A DNA stretch of 64,000 nt, taken from NCBI RefSeq assembly GCF_031181555.1, contig NZ_JAPSKQ010000004.1, positions 28,086 through 92,085 on the forward strand. The letters run 5' to 3'. Of the stretch, positions 17,659-25,973 are shown one piece after another. How positions within the stretch are numbered: position 1 is the first letter of the stretch; every line of letters starts with the position of its first letter. The position numbers and the translations under genes were made by a program. Under the pieces are notes generated by a model that searched no databases, was not told the DNA's origin, and worked only from the letters and a program-made list of their open reading frames with translations. This stretch comes from Streptomyces sp. Its GTDB lineage: Bacteria > Actinomycetota > Actinomycetes > Streptomycetales > Streptomycetaceae.

Positions 17659-17728
17659 AACCGGGCGCCGGTGGGTACTGCACTGGTTGACAAGGCTGCG
17701 GCTACGACGGCGACGCATGACCCGGAAC

Positions 17729-17755
17729 GGGAATCTTTACCGCCGACCGGACGTT
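17729..17755 (+). promoter_or_regulatory. SigR-type promoter of rbpA
   Basis: GGGAAT at 17729-17734 and GTT at 17753-17755 are separated by 18 bases, an exact match to the SigR consensus GGGAAT-N18-GTT used in the thiol-oxidative stress response. rbpA is an established SigR target in S. coelicolor. Transcription should begin near 17762, leaving a leader of roughly 55 bases. Confidence 0.85.
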
Positions 17756-17816
17756 GACCGGATGACGACGACAGCGACACCTGTCCTGTGGGCGACCAGC
17801 CCGGGAGGCACGATTC

Positions 17817-18191
17817 ATGAGTGAGCGAGCTCTTCGCGGCACGCGCCTCGTGGTGACCAGCTACGAGACGGACCGCGGCATCGACCTGGCCCCGCGCCAG
17901 GCCGTGGAGTACGCATGCGAGAAGGGGCACCGCTTCGAGATGCCCTTCTCGGTCGAGGCGGAGATCCCGCCGGAGTGGGAGTGCAAGGTCTGCGGTGCCC
18001 AGGCACTCCTGGTGGACGGCGACGGCCCCGAGGAGAAGAAGGCCAAGCCCGCGCGTACGCATTGGGACATGCTGATGGAGCGGCGCACCCGAGAGGAGCT
18101 CGAAGAGGTCCTCGAGGAGCGTCTCGCCGTTCTGCGTTCCGGTGCGATGAACATCGCGGTTCACCCCCGGGACAGCCGCAAGTCGGCTTGA
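17817..18191 (+). CDS. rbpA: RNA polymerase-binding protein RbpA
   Basis: 124 residues, the length of S. coelicolor RbpA. The core has the zinc ligands Cys34, His38, Cys56 and Cys59 (in CEKGHRF and WECKVCG). The C-terminal THWDMLMERRTREELEEVLEE is the sigma-interaction domain. RbpA is an essential actinobacterial activator that stabilises the open complex formed by RNA polymerase with the principal sigma factor. It stands alone between a SigR-type promoter and a strong terminator. Confidence 0.97.
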   Translation: MSERALRGTRLVVTSYETDRGIDLAPRQAVEYACEKGHRFEMPFSVEAEIPPEWECKVCGAQALLVDGDGPEEKKAKPARTHWDMLMERRTREELEEVLEERLAVLRSGAMNIAVHPRDSRKSA

Positions 18192-18244
18192 TCCCGACGG
18201 CTTGATCCCGACAGGGCTCGGGCGGAATCACAGCGCACATCGGT

Positions 18245-18292
18245 ACAGGACCGCGGGCGCCGTACTCTCTCGTACGGCGCCCGCGGTCCTGT
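18245..18292. terminator. Bidirectional terminator between rbpA and fxsA
   Basis: A perfect 21-bp stem (18245-18265 with 18272-18292) encloses a 6-base TCTCTC loop. It lies 54 bases after the rbpA stop and 61 bases beyond the convergent fxsA stop, so it can end both transcripts. There is no long T-tract, as usual in Streptomyces. Confidence 0.88.
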
Positions 18293-18352
18293 CCGTCTGC
18301 CGGTCCTGTCGGTCTGTTCGCCGCTCGAGGCGCGTTCGTCGCTCGGGCGCCC

Positions 18353-18934
18353 TCAGCGCGAGAGGGGCGGGCGCTGTCCCTGCGGAGCGTCCCCCGGTGC
18401 GTGTCCCGGCTCGTCCCGGACGACCTCGCCCTGGACGACCTTGCCGTCGGGGCGGTGGATACGGGCCTGCTGGAAGGCGTCGCCCAGGGACCCCTGCGCC
18501 GCCTCGCGCAGCCTGCGCTCGAAGGTGCGCTCGGCGTAGCGGCTCACGGCCTTCTGGACCGGCGGCACCAGCAGGAGCAGTCCCAGCGCGTCCGAGACGG
18601 GCCCCGGGATGATCAGCAGCAGACCGCCCAGCATCATCAGGCCGTTGCCCTCGCTGTTCGGCCGGGACGCGGGAGTCACCCCGCTCTGCTGCTGCTGCAG
18701 CGTCTCCGTGAGGCTCTGGAAGGCCCGTCGGCCGGCCCGCTTGATGACGACGGAGCCGAGGACCAGGCCGGCCACCAGGAGCAGGAAGACCACCAGCCCG
18801 TTCGACGCCCCGGCGATCAGCGTGAGCAGCCAGACCTCCAGCACGAGCCACGCGGCGGCGGCCAGCGGCAGGAACGTGCGCAGCCGGGAGCGCCGGGGCC
18901 GGGCGGGATACGGGGTCTGAGCGCCAGTCGTCAT
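18353..18934 (-). CDS. fxsA: FxsA-family membrane protein
   Basis: 193 residues. The N-terminal region has membrane segments LRTFLPLAAAAWLVLEVWLL and LVVFLLLVAGLVLGSVVIKR, and a third is GLMMLGGLLLIIPGPVSDALG, where the IPG-[FV] turn is typical of FxsA. E. coli FxsA blocks phage T7 exclusion by F plasmid; the general role is unknown. The C-terminal ~60 residues are charged and cytoplasmic. Convergent with rbpA across the shared terminator; the mannose synthase gene lies upstream on the same strand. Confidence 0.9.
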   Translation of the reverse strand: MTTGAQTPYPARPRRSRLRTFLPLAAAAWLVLEVWLLTLIAGASNGLVVFLLLVAGLVLGSVVIKRAGRRAFQSLTETLQQQQSGVTPASRPNSEGNGLMMLGGLLLIIPGPVSDALGLLLLVPPVQKAVSRYAERTFERRLREAAQGSLGDAFQQARIHRPDGKVVQGEVVRDEPGHAPGDAPQGQRPPLSR

Positions 18935-19040
18935 GCTCCCAGTGTGCCTGGGCCGGGCTCAGCGCGGGATAAGGGGACGGCCGGGCGCTTCGCGCCGGTC
19001 CGCCGTTTCCGCGCGTGCGCCCGGTGCCGCGGTCGTACGC

Positions 19041-19847
19041 CTACGGTTTGGGGTGCTTCTCGTCGCCGTGCCCCAGGACCTTGCCGACCCGCTCCCCCAC
19101 GCCCCACGCCGTGACCCGCCACAGCGCCTCGACGAGGATGTCGCGGCTCATCTTGGAGTCGCCGAGTTCACGCTCGACGAAGGTGATGGGCACCTCGACG
19201 ACGTGGTAGCCGGCCTTGACCGCGCGGCGGGCGAGGTCGACCTGGAAGCAGTAGCCCTGGGAGGCCACGTCGTCGAGGCCGAGTCCCTCCAGGGTCTCGC
19301 GGCGGAAGGCGCGGAATCCGCCGGTGATGTCGCGCAGCGGCAGATCGAGCGCCATGCGCGAGTAGAGGCTGCCCCCGCGCGAGATGAACTCGCGGGACTT
19401 CGGCCAGTTCACCACCCGGCCGCCCGGCACCCAGCGCGAACCGAGCACCAGGTCGGCGCCCTTGAGGGCGGTCAGCAGGCGGGGCAGTTCCTCGGGCTGG
19501 TGGGAACCGTCGGCGTCCATCTCGATCAGTACGCCGTAGCCGTGCTCCATGCCCCAGCGGAAGCCCGCGAGGTAGGCGGCGCCCAGGCCCTCCTTGCCCT
19601 TGCGGTGCAGCACCTGGACCCGGTCGTCCTCGGCGGCCAGTTCGTCGGCCAGCTTGCCGGTGCCGTCGGGGCTGTTGTCGTCGGCCACGAGAACGTGCGC
19701 CTCGGGAACGGCCTTGCGCACCCGGCCGACGATCGCCTTGATGTTCTCCGCCTCGTTGTAGGTAGGAATGATCACCAAAGCCGTGCCGAGCGGGCCGAAG
19801 CTCCTCCCCTGGGCTCCTGCCGCGAGGGTCCCGTCGCCGTCGTTCAC
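19041..19847 (-). CDS. ppm1: Polyprenol monophosphomannose synthase (Ppm1/DPM-like)
   Basis: 268 residues, a GT2 family enzyme. VIIPTYNEAENI and VADDNSPDGTGKL form the nucleotide-binding part, and EMDADGSHQPEELPRLL holds the metal-binding DAD. ITGGFRAFRRETL is typical of DPM synthases. It transfers mannose from GDP-mannose to polyprenyl phosphate, supplying protein O-mannosylation. No membrane domain follows the catalytic part; in many actinobacteria the membrane partner is a separate Lnt-like protein. GTG 19847 follows AGGGG. Confidence 0.9.
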   Translation of the reverse strand: MNDGDGTLAAGAQGRSFGPLGTALVIIPTYNEAENIKAIVGRVRKAVPEAHVLVADDNSPDGTGKLADELAAEDDRVQVLHRKGKEGLGAAYLAGFRWGMEHGYGVLIEMDADGSHQPEELPRLLTALKGADLVLGSRWVPGGRVVNWPKSREFISRGGSLYSRMALDLPLRDITGGFRAFRRETLEGLGLDDVASQGYCFQVDLARRAVKAGYHVVEVPITFVERELGDSKMSRDILVEALWRVTAWGVGERVGKVLGHGDEKHPKP

Positions 19848-20393
19848 TGCTGCCCCTTCATCTCCTGTGCGCAGGGTCCCACCATAGTGCTCACGGTCTG
19901 CGCCGACGTGACAGGACGTTCGTATGGTGGTGTCGTCTGCCGAGGATCGGGTAGGAGCGGTCCCTCGGTGTGCGGGAGGGTACGGCGTACGGCAGCGGAT
20001 GGGGGCCCGGCGCCCTTCGGGCCGGCCCCGGACCCGCCGGCTGCGGGTCGGCTGAGGCCGTTGTCTACTGAGCGCCCGGGCCCCACCCGGGTCCCACCTC
20101 CCCGACCGGCCGGAATGTTCCCTCGGCGCGGCGCCGACGCTGGGCCTGGCTCCCAGTGACGGTGCCCCGGTGCGGCACACCGTCCCTGACCCAGCGGCGC
20201 TGACGCGCGTGGCCGGAAGCTCCCCGGTCGGGCGTCCGGTGGTGGACCCGGCCGAACCTACCGGCCCCCTGCGGCCGTCTGTCAACAGTCGTCCGACCTG
20301 CGTAATGTGGTTCAAATGCCTGGTCAGCGGGTGGATGCGCAGGTCGTGTGACAGGGGTGCGGCGCATGCCCGCCACCGTGCCACCCGCGCAGA
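19848..20393. other. 546-base gap upstream of ppm1, with a promoter candidate
   Basis: No convincing gene is seen. A leftward frame at 19844-20086 ends in a GTGA overlap with ppm1, but it has no good ribosome site and a composition that looks like a shadow. The useful signal is the promoter candidate at 20255-20285, which would give ppm1 a leader of about 400 bases. Confidence 0.4.
20255..20285 (-). promoter_or_regulatory. Candidate HrdB-type promoter pointing to ppm1
   Basis: On the minus strand TTGACA (20285-20280) is followed after 19 bases by TAGGTT (20260-20255). The -35 is consensus and the -10 fits TANNNT; the spacer is one or two bases longer than ideal. Start of transcription would be near 20248. 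Confidence 0.4.
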
Positions 20394-21998
20394 TCACTCG
20401 CCCGGCCGTACGAAGACCGTGCGCCCGCCGACCACGGTGCGCAGGCAGACGGGCAGGTCGCGCCCCGGAGTGAGGTCGGGCAGGCCGGGGGTGCCGGAGC
20501 GGGGGTCGGTGGACCAGCGCGCCACCCGGTCGTCGGGCGCCTGGACGACGAGCGGTCCGGTACGCCAGACGGCGTAGTCGGCGGGCGCCCCCGGCACCAG
20601 AACGCCCGCGTCGTCGCGTCCGACGGCACGCCAGCCACCGCGCGTGTGCGCGGTGAACGCGGCGCGCACGGAGACGCGGTGCTCCGGTGTGCGGTGGAAG
20701 GCGGCGGCCCGGACCGTGCCCCAGGGGTCCAGGGGCGTGACCGGGCTGTCGGACCCGAAGGCGAGCGGGACACCGGCGCGCAGCAGCGCGGCGAACGGAT
20801 TCAGGGAGCGGGCCCGCTCCGGGCCGAGACGCCGGGCGTACATCCCGTCCTCGCCGCCCCAGAGGGCGTCGAAGGCGGGCTGGACGGAGGCGGTCAGGCC
20901 GAGTTCGGCGAAGGCGGCGACGGTCTCGGGGGTGAGCATCTCGGCGTGCTCGACGCGGTGGCGGGCGGCCCGGACGCGGGCGAGGCCGAGCTTCTCGGCG
21001 GCGGCGCGCACCCCGTCGACGACGGCGCTCACCGCGGCGTCGCCGATGGCGTGGAAGCCCGCCTGGAGACCGGCCTCGGTGCAGTCCACGACATGGGCGG
21101 CGACGGCGGCGGCGTCCAGGTGGGCGGTGCCGGTGTGGTCGGCGTCGGCGTACGGCTCGTGCAGGCAGGCGGTGTGCGAGCCGAGGGCGCCGTCGGCGAA
21201 CAGGTCCCCCGCGGCGCCGACCGCGCCCAGCTCCCGGGCCTTGGCCACGTCCCGTTCGGCCCAGTAGCCGACCACGCGCGGGCCGGATTCCGCGGCGGCG
21301 AGCCGCAGCAGCCCGGTGAAGTCGTCCTCGGAGGAGATCTCCGGGCCGCCGCACTCGTGGACCGTGCCGATGCCGAGCGAGGCGGCGTGGGTGAGGGCGG
21401 CGCGCTGGGCCTCGGTGCGCTGGGCCGGTGTGACGGCGGCCAGGGCGGCGGCACGGACGGCGTGGTGGGCGTCCCCGGTGAGCGGGCGGTCCTCGCGGGG
21501 GACCTCGCCCGGGACGAGGTCGAGCAGCGCGGTGGTGACGACCGCGGAGTGGACGTCGATCCGGCTCAGGTAGAGGGGACGGCCGCCGGTGGCTTCGTCG
21601 AGTTCGGCACGGGTCGGGGGCCGGCCGCCGGGCCAGCGGGCGGCGTCCCAGCCGTGGCCGAGCAGCACCCGGTCGTCCGGGCGGGCGGCGGCGAACTCCC
21701 GTACGCGGACCAGCGCGGCCTCGAGCGAGGAGGCGGTGGACAGGTCGAGGCCGGTGAGGGCGAGACCCGTGGCCGTGGTGTGGACGTGCGCGTCCGTGAA
21801 CGCCGGGGTGACCAGCGCCCCGTCGAGGTCGATCACCTCGTCGACGCCGTCCGCGAAGGCGTCGGCGGCGCCCTCGGAGCCGACCCAGGCGACCTGGCCG
21901 CGCTCGACGACCATCGCGGTCGCGAAGGGATCGGCGGGGCTGTGGACCTCTCCGCGGCGGAGCAGGACGGTGTGCGGCGGGGCGGTGCGTTCACTCAT
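20394..21998 (-). CDS. YtcJ-like amidohydrolase
   Basis: 534 residues, metal-dependent amidohydrolase superfamily. The metal site HxH is in TPAFTDAHVHTTATG (about residue 70), with FHAIGDAAV, RHRVEHAEML and the Asp of LAFGSDSPVTPLDPW further on. Long YtcJ-type proteins hydrolyse varied amides and N-formyl compounds; the substrate here cannot be predicted. No signal peptide. ATG 21998 has no close partner gene, so it is probably monocistronic. Confidence 0.9.
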   Translation of the reverse strand: MSERTAPPHTVLLRRGEVHSPADPFATAMVVERGQVAWVGSEGAADAFADGVDEVIDLDGALVTPAFTDAHVHTTATGLALTGLDLSTASSLEAALVRVREFAAARPDDRVLLGHGWDAARWPGGRPPTRAELDEATGGRPLYLSRIDVHSAVVTTALLDLVPGEVPREDRPLTGDAHHAVRAAALAAVTPAQRTEAQRAALTHAASLGIGTVHECGGPEISSEDDFTGLLRLAAAESGPRVVGYWAERDVAKARELGAVGAAGDLFADGALGSHTACLHEPYADADHTGTAHLDAAAVAAHVVDCTEAGLQAGFHAIGDAAVSAVVDGVRAAAEKLGLARVRAARHRVEHAEMLTPETVAAFAELGLTASVQPAFDALWGGEDGMYARRLGPERARSLNPFAALLRAGVPLAFGSDSPVTPLDPWGTVRAAAFHRTPEHRVSVRAAFTAHTRGGWRAVGRDDAGVLVPGAPADYAVWRTGPLVVQAPDDRVARWSTDPRSGTPGLPDLTPGRDLPVCLRTVVGGRTVFVRPGE

Positions 21999-22202
21999 GC
22001 CCCACAGTCTCGCGCGCCGGACGGGCCGGGCCGCACGCAGGTCCGGCTCACCGCGGCCGAACCGGCACGCGCGTCCGTCATGCGCCGCCCCTCGCGGGCC
22101 GCCGCCGGCGCACGATCCCTCCGCTCCGGGCCGGGATCGCCGTCAGGCCGGCGGCATCCGGAACCGCCGGCACGCGGGCCCGCCGGCGCCGCCGTGCCCG
22201 TC

Positions 22203-22643
22203 TCAGATGCGCGGCGGCCGGGCCTCGTACGGCGTGGACAGGACGACCGTCGTCCGGGTCGAGACACCCGCCAGCGAGCGCACGCGCGCGAGGAGTTCCT
22301 CCAGTTCGTGCGGTGTGGACACGCGCACCTTGAGGATGTAGTTCTCGTCGCCCGCGACGCTGTGGCAGGCCTCGATCTCGGGGACACCGGCGAGGCGGTC
22401 CGCGATGTCGTCGGGGGCGCTGGGGTCGAACGGTTTGACCGAGATGAAGGCGGTCATGGGCAGGCCGACGGCCTCCGGGTCGACGACCGCGGCATAGCCG
22501 CGGATGACGCCACGCTGTTCCAGCCGGCGCACCCGCTGGTGCACGGCCGACGTGGACAGGCCCGTGGCCTTGCCCAGGTCTGTGTAGCTCATCCGCCCGT
22601 CCTTGACGAGCAGCTGCACGATCTGTCGGTCCAGCTCCTCCAT
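22203..22643 (-). CDS. Lrp/AsnC-family regulator
   Basis: 146 residues. N-terminal HTH (about 5-50, DGRMSYTDLGKATGLSTSAV) and a C-terminal RAM ligand domain (about 62-140) with GDENYILKVRV. Such proteins sense amino acids or other small effectors. ATG 22643 has no Shine-Dalgarno; a TAGGTT -10-like hexamer ends 8 bases before the ATG, which suggests a leaderless message. The upstream start at 22796 would add 51 residues of low-quality sequence and is rejected. Confidence 0.92.
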   Translation of the reverse strand: MEELDRQIVQLLVKDGRMSYTDLGKATGLSTSAVHQRVRRLEQRGVIRGYAAVVDPEAVGLPMTAFISVKPFDPSAPDDIADRLAGVPEIEACHSVAGDENYILKVRVSTPHELEELLARVRSLAGVSTRTTVVLSTPYEARPPRI

Positions 22644-22649
22644 GGCGCA

Positions 22650-22657
22650 AGAACCTA
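22650..22657 (-). promoter_or_regulatory. Candidate leaderless -10 for the Lrp gene
   Basis: The minus strand reads TAGGTT immediately followed by CTTGCGCC and the ATG at 22643. The hexamer fits TANNNT and its distance would put transcription at or within a base or two of the start codon. No good -35 is evident, so this is tentative. Confidence 0.35.
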
Positions 22658-22913
22658 CAGTGCCCTTGATCTCCGCGGATACCCGAGCAGTCCGGGTCAT
22701 ACCCGGTTCGTGATGTGCCGACGGCCCGACGCGAGCTGCCGGAGGGGACAAAACCGCCGCACGGGGCACCTGCGAGCGGCATGTGACGAACGACACAGCC
22801 CTGGCCCGGTCTCCGTGATGTTCTCGTGATTACCCCGCGGAGACGGTGGGAAGTGCTTGCTGTGGTCGAGGCCGCAGTGCCTTTCACGGCCCAGCCCGAG
22901 GGGGAGAAAACCC

Positions 22914-23348
22914 ATGCAGAGTCTCAAGCGCCTTGGTCGCACCACGTCCAAGCGGCAGCAGCCGGTCGTCGAGCCCGAGCCGGAGTGCGTCGAACCCGAC
23001 GCCCTCGACGACGAACTCGACGCGTACGACACCTTCGAGATGTACCGGGTCGTCTGCCCGGACTGTGCGCAGCCCATCGCCCTGCTGGCGGACGAGGAGG
23101 TCCTGCCGGAGCACGCGCTGTGCGCTTCGCCGTGGAACCCGTTCGGACTCACGGTCTGCGCCGGTACCGGTCGCCGTGCCTCCGAGGCGCGGCCGGCGGA
23201 CGAGTCCTTCGCCCCCCAGGAGCAGGACACCGCCCTGCTGTTGACGCTGCCTCAGGGACTCGACTGGCGCACCCAGCCCTTCTCGCACGTCGGCGGTCCG
23301 GGCTCGCGTCCGATCAGGGTGCCGTCGATGCGGCGCCACGCCGCCTGA
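22914..23348 (+). CDS. Conserved hypothetical protein with a CPDC motif
   Basis: 144 residues, not assigned to a named family. The N-terminus is basic (MQSLKRLGRTTSKRQQP), followed by an acidic stretch rich in Asp/Glu. A VVCPDCAQPIALL segment with further Cys at about 70 and 83 could form a small zinc site. ATG 22914 is well supported by a GGGGGAG ribosome site. It is divergent from the Lrp gene with a 270-base gap, so it could be an Lrp target. No membrane segment. Confidence 0.72.
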   Translation: MQSLKRLGRTTSKRQQPVVEPEPECVEPDALDDELDAYDTFEMYRVVCPDCAQPIALLADEEVLPEHALCASPWNPFGLTVCAGTGRRASEARPADESFAPQEQDTALLLTLPQGLDWRTQPFSHVGGPGSRPIRVPSMRRHAA

Positions 23349-23547
23349 GCGCACGCCGCAGCGGGGGCGGCGCGGTCCCGCCCGCCCTCGTCCACCGGGC
23401 GCACCGGTGCCCCGCCCACCGGTGGCGGGGCGCGCCGAAGGACTCCCGGCCCACGGCCACCACCGGTCCGCCGTACGGGGCGGTCGCGAACGCACGCCCT
23501 ATTCCGGCGGTCGGTGACCCGCCCGGTCGCTCCTGCGTTGCCCAGGT

Positions 23548-23799
23548 ATGACGGCCCCCACGCACTCGACGACCGGGCGTCAACGCCGTGTCTTCGTGCC
23601 ACCGCCCACGGAGGCGGCCACGCTCGCCCCGTCCCAGGTCCCGGACCCGCCCATCTACCGCGATCTGATGCGGGCCTGGGCGGGCCGGGGCCGCACCCTG
23701 CCCGGAAGGTACGACCCGGAGTGGACGCGGCTCGCGGCGCCCTGGCGGGGACTCGGGCAGGTCAGCGCGACTCCGGACCCGCGAGGTGGCGGGCGATGA
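23548..23799 (+). CDS. Small hypothetical protein
   Basis: 83 residues, ATG 23548, starting MTAPTHSTTGRQRRVFVPPP. It is Pro/Arg rich, with a central PIYRDLMRAWAGRGRTLPG segment that looks like folded protein, and it lacks membrane segments. Its last 38 bases overlap the 3' end of the convergent acyl-CoA dehydrogenase gene. Third-position GC is as high as in neighbouring genes. I do not recognise the family. Confidence 0.5.
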   Translation: MTAPTHSTTGRQRRVFVPPPTEAATLAPSQVPDPPIYRDLMRAWAGRGRTLPGRYDPEWTRLAAPWRGLGQVSATPDPRGGGR

Positions 23800-24934
23800 C
23801 CATGCGCTGGATCTGGTTCGTGCCCTCGACGATCTGCAGGACCTTGGCCTCGCGCATGTAGCGCTCGGCCGGGAAGTCCGCGGTGTAGCCGTAGCCACCG
23901 AGGATCTGGACGGCGTCGGTGGTGACCCGCATCGCCGTGTCGGTGCAGTGCAGCTTGGCCATGGCCGCCTGCTTGGCGAACGGCCGCCCGGCGTCGCGCA
24001 GCCGGGCCGCCGCGAGGTACAGCGCCCGCCCCGCCTCTATCTGCGTGGCCATGTCGGCGAGCATGAAGCGCAGCCCCTGGAAGTCGGCGATCGGCTTGCC
24101 GAACTGCCGTCGCTCGGCCGCGTACCCGAGCGCCTCGTCGAGCGCCGCCTGGGCCAGGCCGATCGCGCAGGCCGCGATGCCGAGCCGGCCGCCGTCCAGT
24201 GCCGACAGGGCGATCGCGAAGCCCTGGCCCTCCTCCCCGATGCGCCGGCTGTCGGGGACCCGTACGCCGTCGAGGTGGACCTGGGCGGTGGGCGATCCCT
24301 TCATGCCCATCTTCTTCTCCGGCGCGGCGGCGCTCAGCCCCTCGGCGTCGCCGGGCACCAGGAAGGCGGTGATCCCGCGCGGGCCCTCCTCGCCGGTGCG
24401 GGCCATGACGGTGTAGAAGTCGGCGATGCCGCCGTGCGTGATCCACGCCTTGGTACCGGTGATCACCCAGTCGTCGCCGTCGCGCACCGCCTTGGTGCGC
24501 AGGGAGGCCGCGTCCGAGCCGGAGGCGGGCTCGGAGAGGCAGTAGGCGCCGAGCAGACCGCCGCCGAGCATCGCGGGCAGGTGCTCGGCCTGCTGTTCCT
24601 TGGCGCCGTAGGCGGCGAGCGCGTAGGAGGCCAGGGTGTGCACGCTGACGCCGAGGCCGACCGTCAGACGGGCCGTGGAGAGCTCTTCGAGCACCTGGAG
24701 GTAGACCTCGTACGGCTGGTCGCCGCCACCGTACTCGGCGTCGTAGGGCAGGCCGAGCAGGCCGGACTCGGAGAGCAGGGTGAAGAGCTCGCGCGGGAAG
24801 CGCCCGGCGTCCTCCTCCTCGGCCGCCCCGGGAGCGATCTCGCGCTGCGCGATGTCGCGGACGAGCGAGATCAGGTCCCGGGCCTCGTCCGTGGGCAGTT
24901 GTCGGTCAACCGGCTGCGGGGCGCGGTCGGGCAT
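23762..24934 (-). CDS. Acyl-CoA dehydrogenase
   Basis: 390 residues. Signature 1 is CLSEPASGSDAASL, and signature 2 is QILGGYGYTADFPAERYMRE, followed by IVEGTNQIQRM with the catalytic Glu of short- and branched-chain enzymes. It is an FAD enzyme that oxidises acyl-CoA to enoyl-CoA in fatty-acid or branched-chain amino-acid breakdown; chain specificity cannot be read here. ATG 24934 follows GGGAGGAGAG; the in-frame upstream GTG at 25105 is rejected for lack of conservation-like sequence. A TetR gene follows the 310-base gap upstream and may regulate it. Confidence 0.95.
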   Translation of the reverse strand: MPDRAPQPVDRQLPTDEARDLISLVRDIAQREIAPGAAEEEDAGRFPRELFTLLSESGLLGLPYDAEYGGGDQPYEVYLQVLEELSTARLTVGLGVSVHTLASYALAAYGAKEQQAEHLPAMLGGGLLGAYCLSEPASGSDAASLRTKAVRDGDDWVITGTKAWITHGGIADFYTVMARTGEEGPRGITAFLVPGDAEGLSAAAPEKKMGMKGSPTAQVHLDGVRVPDSRRIGEEGQGFAIALSALDGGRLGIAACAIGLAQAALDEALGYAAERRQFGKPIADFQGLRFMLADMATQIEAGRALYLAAARLRDAGRPFAKQAAMAKLHCTDTAMRVTTDAVQILGGYGYTADFPAERYMREAKVLQIVEGTNQIQRMVIARHLAGPESR

Positions 24935-25244
24935 GGCGACGCTCTCCTCCCTGTTCGGGCACATCGGCGGACGTGCGCCTTGGGTGGGAGCGACTCCGCC
25001 GGGGGTCTTTCTGGGACCTGGCCGATGCTCGCACTCCCGGGTCTCGGAAGCTGCTGACCAGCGGCTGTGCGCTGTGAGTATGCCCGATCGGCGGCACCGA
25101 GTCACCGGTTAACGACCGCTTACTTCAAGAAACCGCCGCCGCTCCGGATTGGTCCGCACCATTGCCCCCAGGCCCGGTGCTCCTGCCCGGACGGCCGGGC
25201 ACAGACGCCGGGCGCCGGACGCCGGATGTCGGGCGCCGGGCGTC
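24935..25244. other. 310-base gap between acyl-CoA dehydrogenase and TetR genes
   Basis: No gene is visible. The right part (25203-25243) holds an imperfect 13-bp stem just after the TetR stop, a likely terminator for TetR. The rest should contain the promoter of the acyl-CoA dehydrogenase, but no clear -35/-10 pair or palindrome stands out. Confidence 0.4.
25203..25243 (-). terminator. Putative terminator after TetR gene
   Basis: Arms GACGCCGGGCGCC (25203-25215) and GGCGCCGGGCGTC (25231-25243) pair with one mismatch across a 15-base loop, immediately beyond the TetR stop at 25245. Confidence 0.5.
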
Positions 25245-25901
25245 TCAGGTGTCGCGGCGGGCGGGCCGCGGGGCCGGATGGGCGGGGTCCAGTTCCTCGA
25301 TGGCGCGCAGGGCTCCGCCGAGCGTCTTCACCAGCAGCTCGCGCATGGTCTCGCGGGACAGTTCGGGACGGTCGATCCAGTCGAGCGCGGCACCCTCCAC
25401 GCTGCACACCCAGGACAGCAGCCCCATCCGCGCCAGCGGGGCGATGTCGGTGCGACCGTAGGCGCCCTCGGCGATGGTCGCGACGATCGCCTCGCGCACC
25501 CCGTCCCGGATCGCGTGCACCTCGGCGTCGAAGCCGACACCGCCGCTGACGATGGTGCGGTAGGCGGCCTGATGGTGCTCGGCGTACCGCAGATAGCTGT
25601 CGATGGTGCGGTGCACCCGCTCCACGGGCGGCAGTTCGACCCCGCTCGCCGCGAAGGCGACCAGGTCGGCCACCGAGTCCTGGACGATCGCCAGGTAGTA
25701 GCCCCGCTTGGAGTGGAAGTAGTAGTAGATCAGCCCCTTGGCGACATGCGCCTGGCGCGCGATGTCGTCCATGGAAAGCGCGTCGTAGGGCGTGTCGGCG
25801 AACAGCCTCCGCCCGATGGCGATGAGTTCGGCGCGGCGCGCCAGCGAGCGCTCGGTGCCGCGCACCCCCGGGCGCACGGCAGGCGGTTGGCTGACATCCA
25901 A
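25245..25901 (-). CDS. TetR-family regulator
   Basis: 218 residues. The N-terminal HTH (about 22-65) contains YDALSMDDIARQAHVAKGLIYYYFHSK. The C-terminal ligand domain has HHQAAYRTIVSGGVG. TTG 25901 is preferred, as AGGAG stands 13 bases upstream; GTG codons at residues 9 and 13 are alternatives. It lies upstream of the acyl-CoA dehydrogenase gene on the same strand, which suggests control of fatty-acid or acyl-CoA metabolism. That target is inferred. Confidence 0.9.
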   Translation of the reverse strand: MDVSQPPAVRPGVRGTERSLARRAELIAIGRRLFADTPYDALSMDDIARQAHVAKGLIYYYFHSKRGYYLAIVQDSVADLVAFAASGVELPPVERVHRTIDSYLRYAEHHQAAYRTIVSGGVGFDAEVHAIRDGVREAIVATIAEGAYGRTDIAPLARMGLLSWVCSVEGAALDWIDRPELSRETMRELLVKTLGGALRAIEELDPAHPAPRPARRDT

Positions 25902-25973
25902 TTTCGACCCTGGTCTCCTGCGGGGGGCGGGACACCCGCAGTATGGCAGGTCACAGCAGCGCGACGCCGCAGG

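Noticed and set aside
17687..17715. TTGACA between the palindrome and rbpA as a second vegetative promoter
   Set aside because: No acceptable -10 hexamer lies 16-19 bases downstream; the SigR-type promoter explains rbpA better.
19844..20086. 80-codon minus frame ending in a GTGA overlap with ppm1
   Set aside because: No ribosome site, low-complexity Pro/Gly/Arg content and no recognisable motif; kept only as part of the intergenic note.
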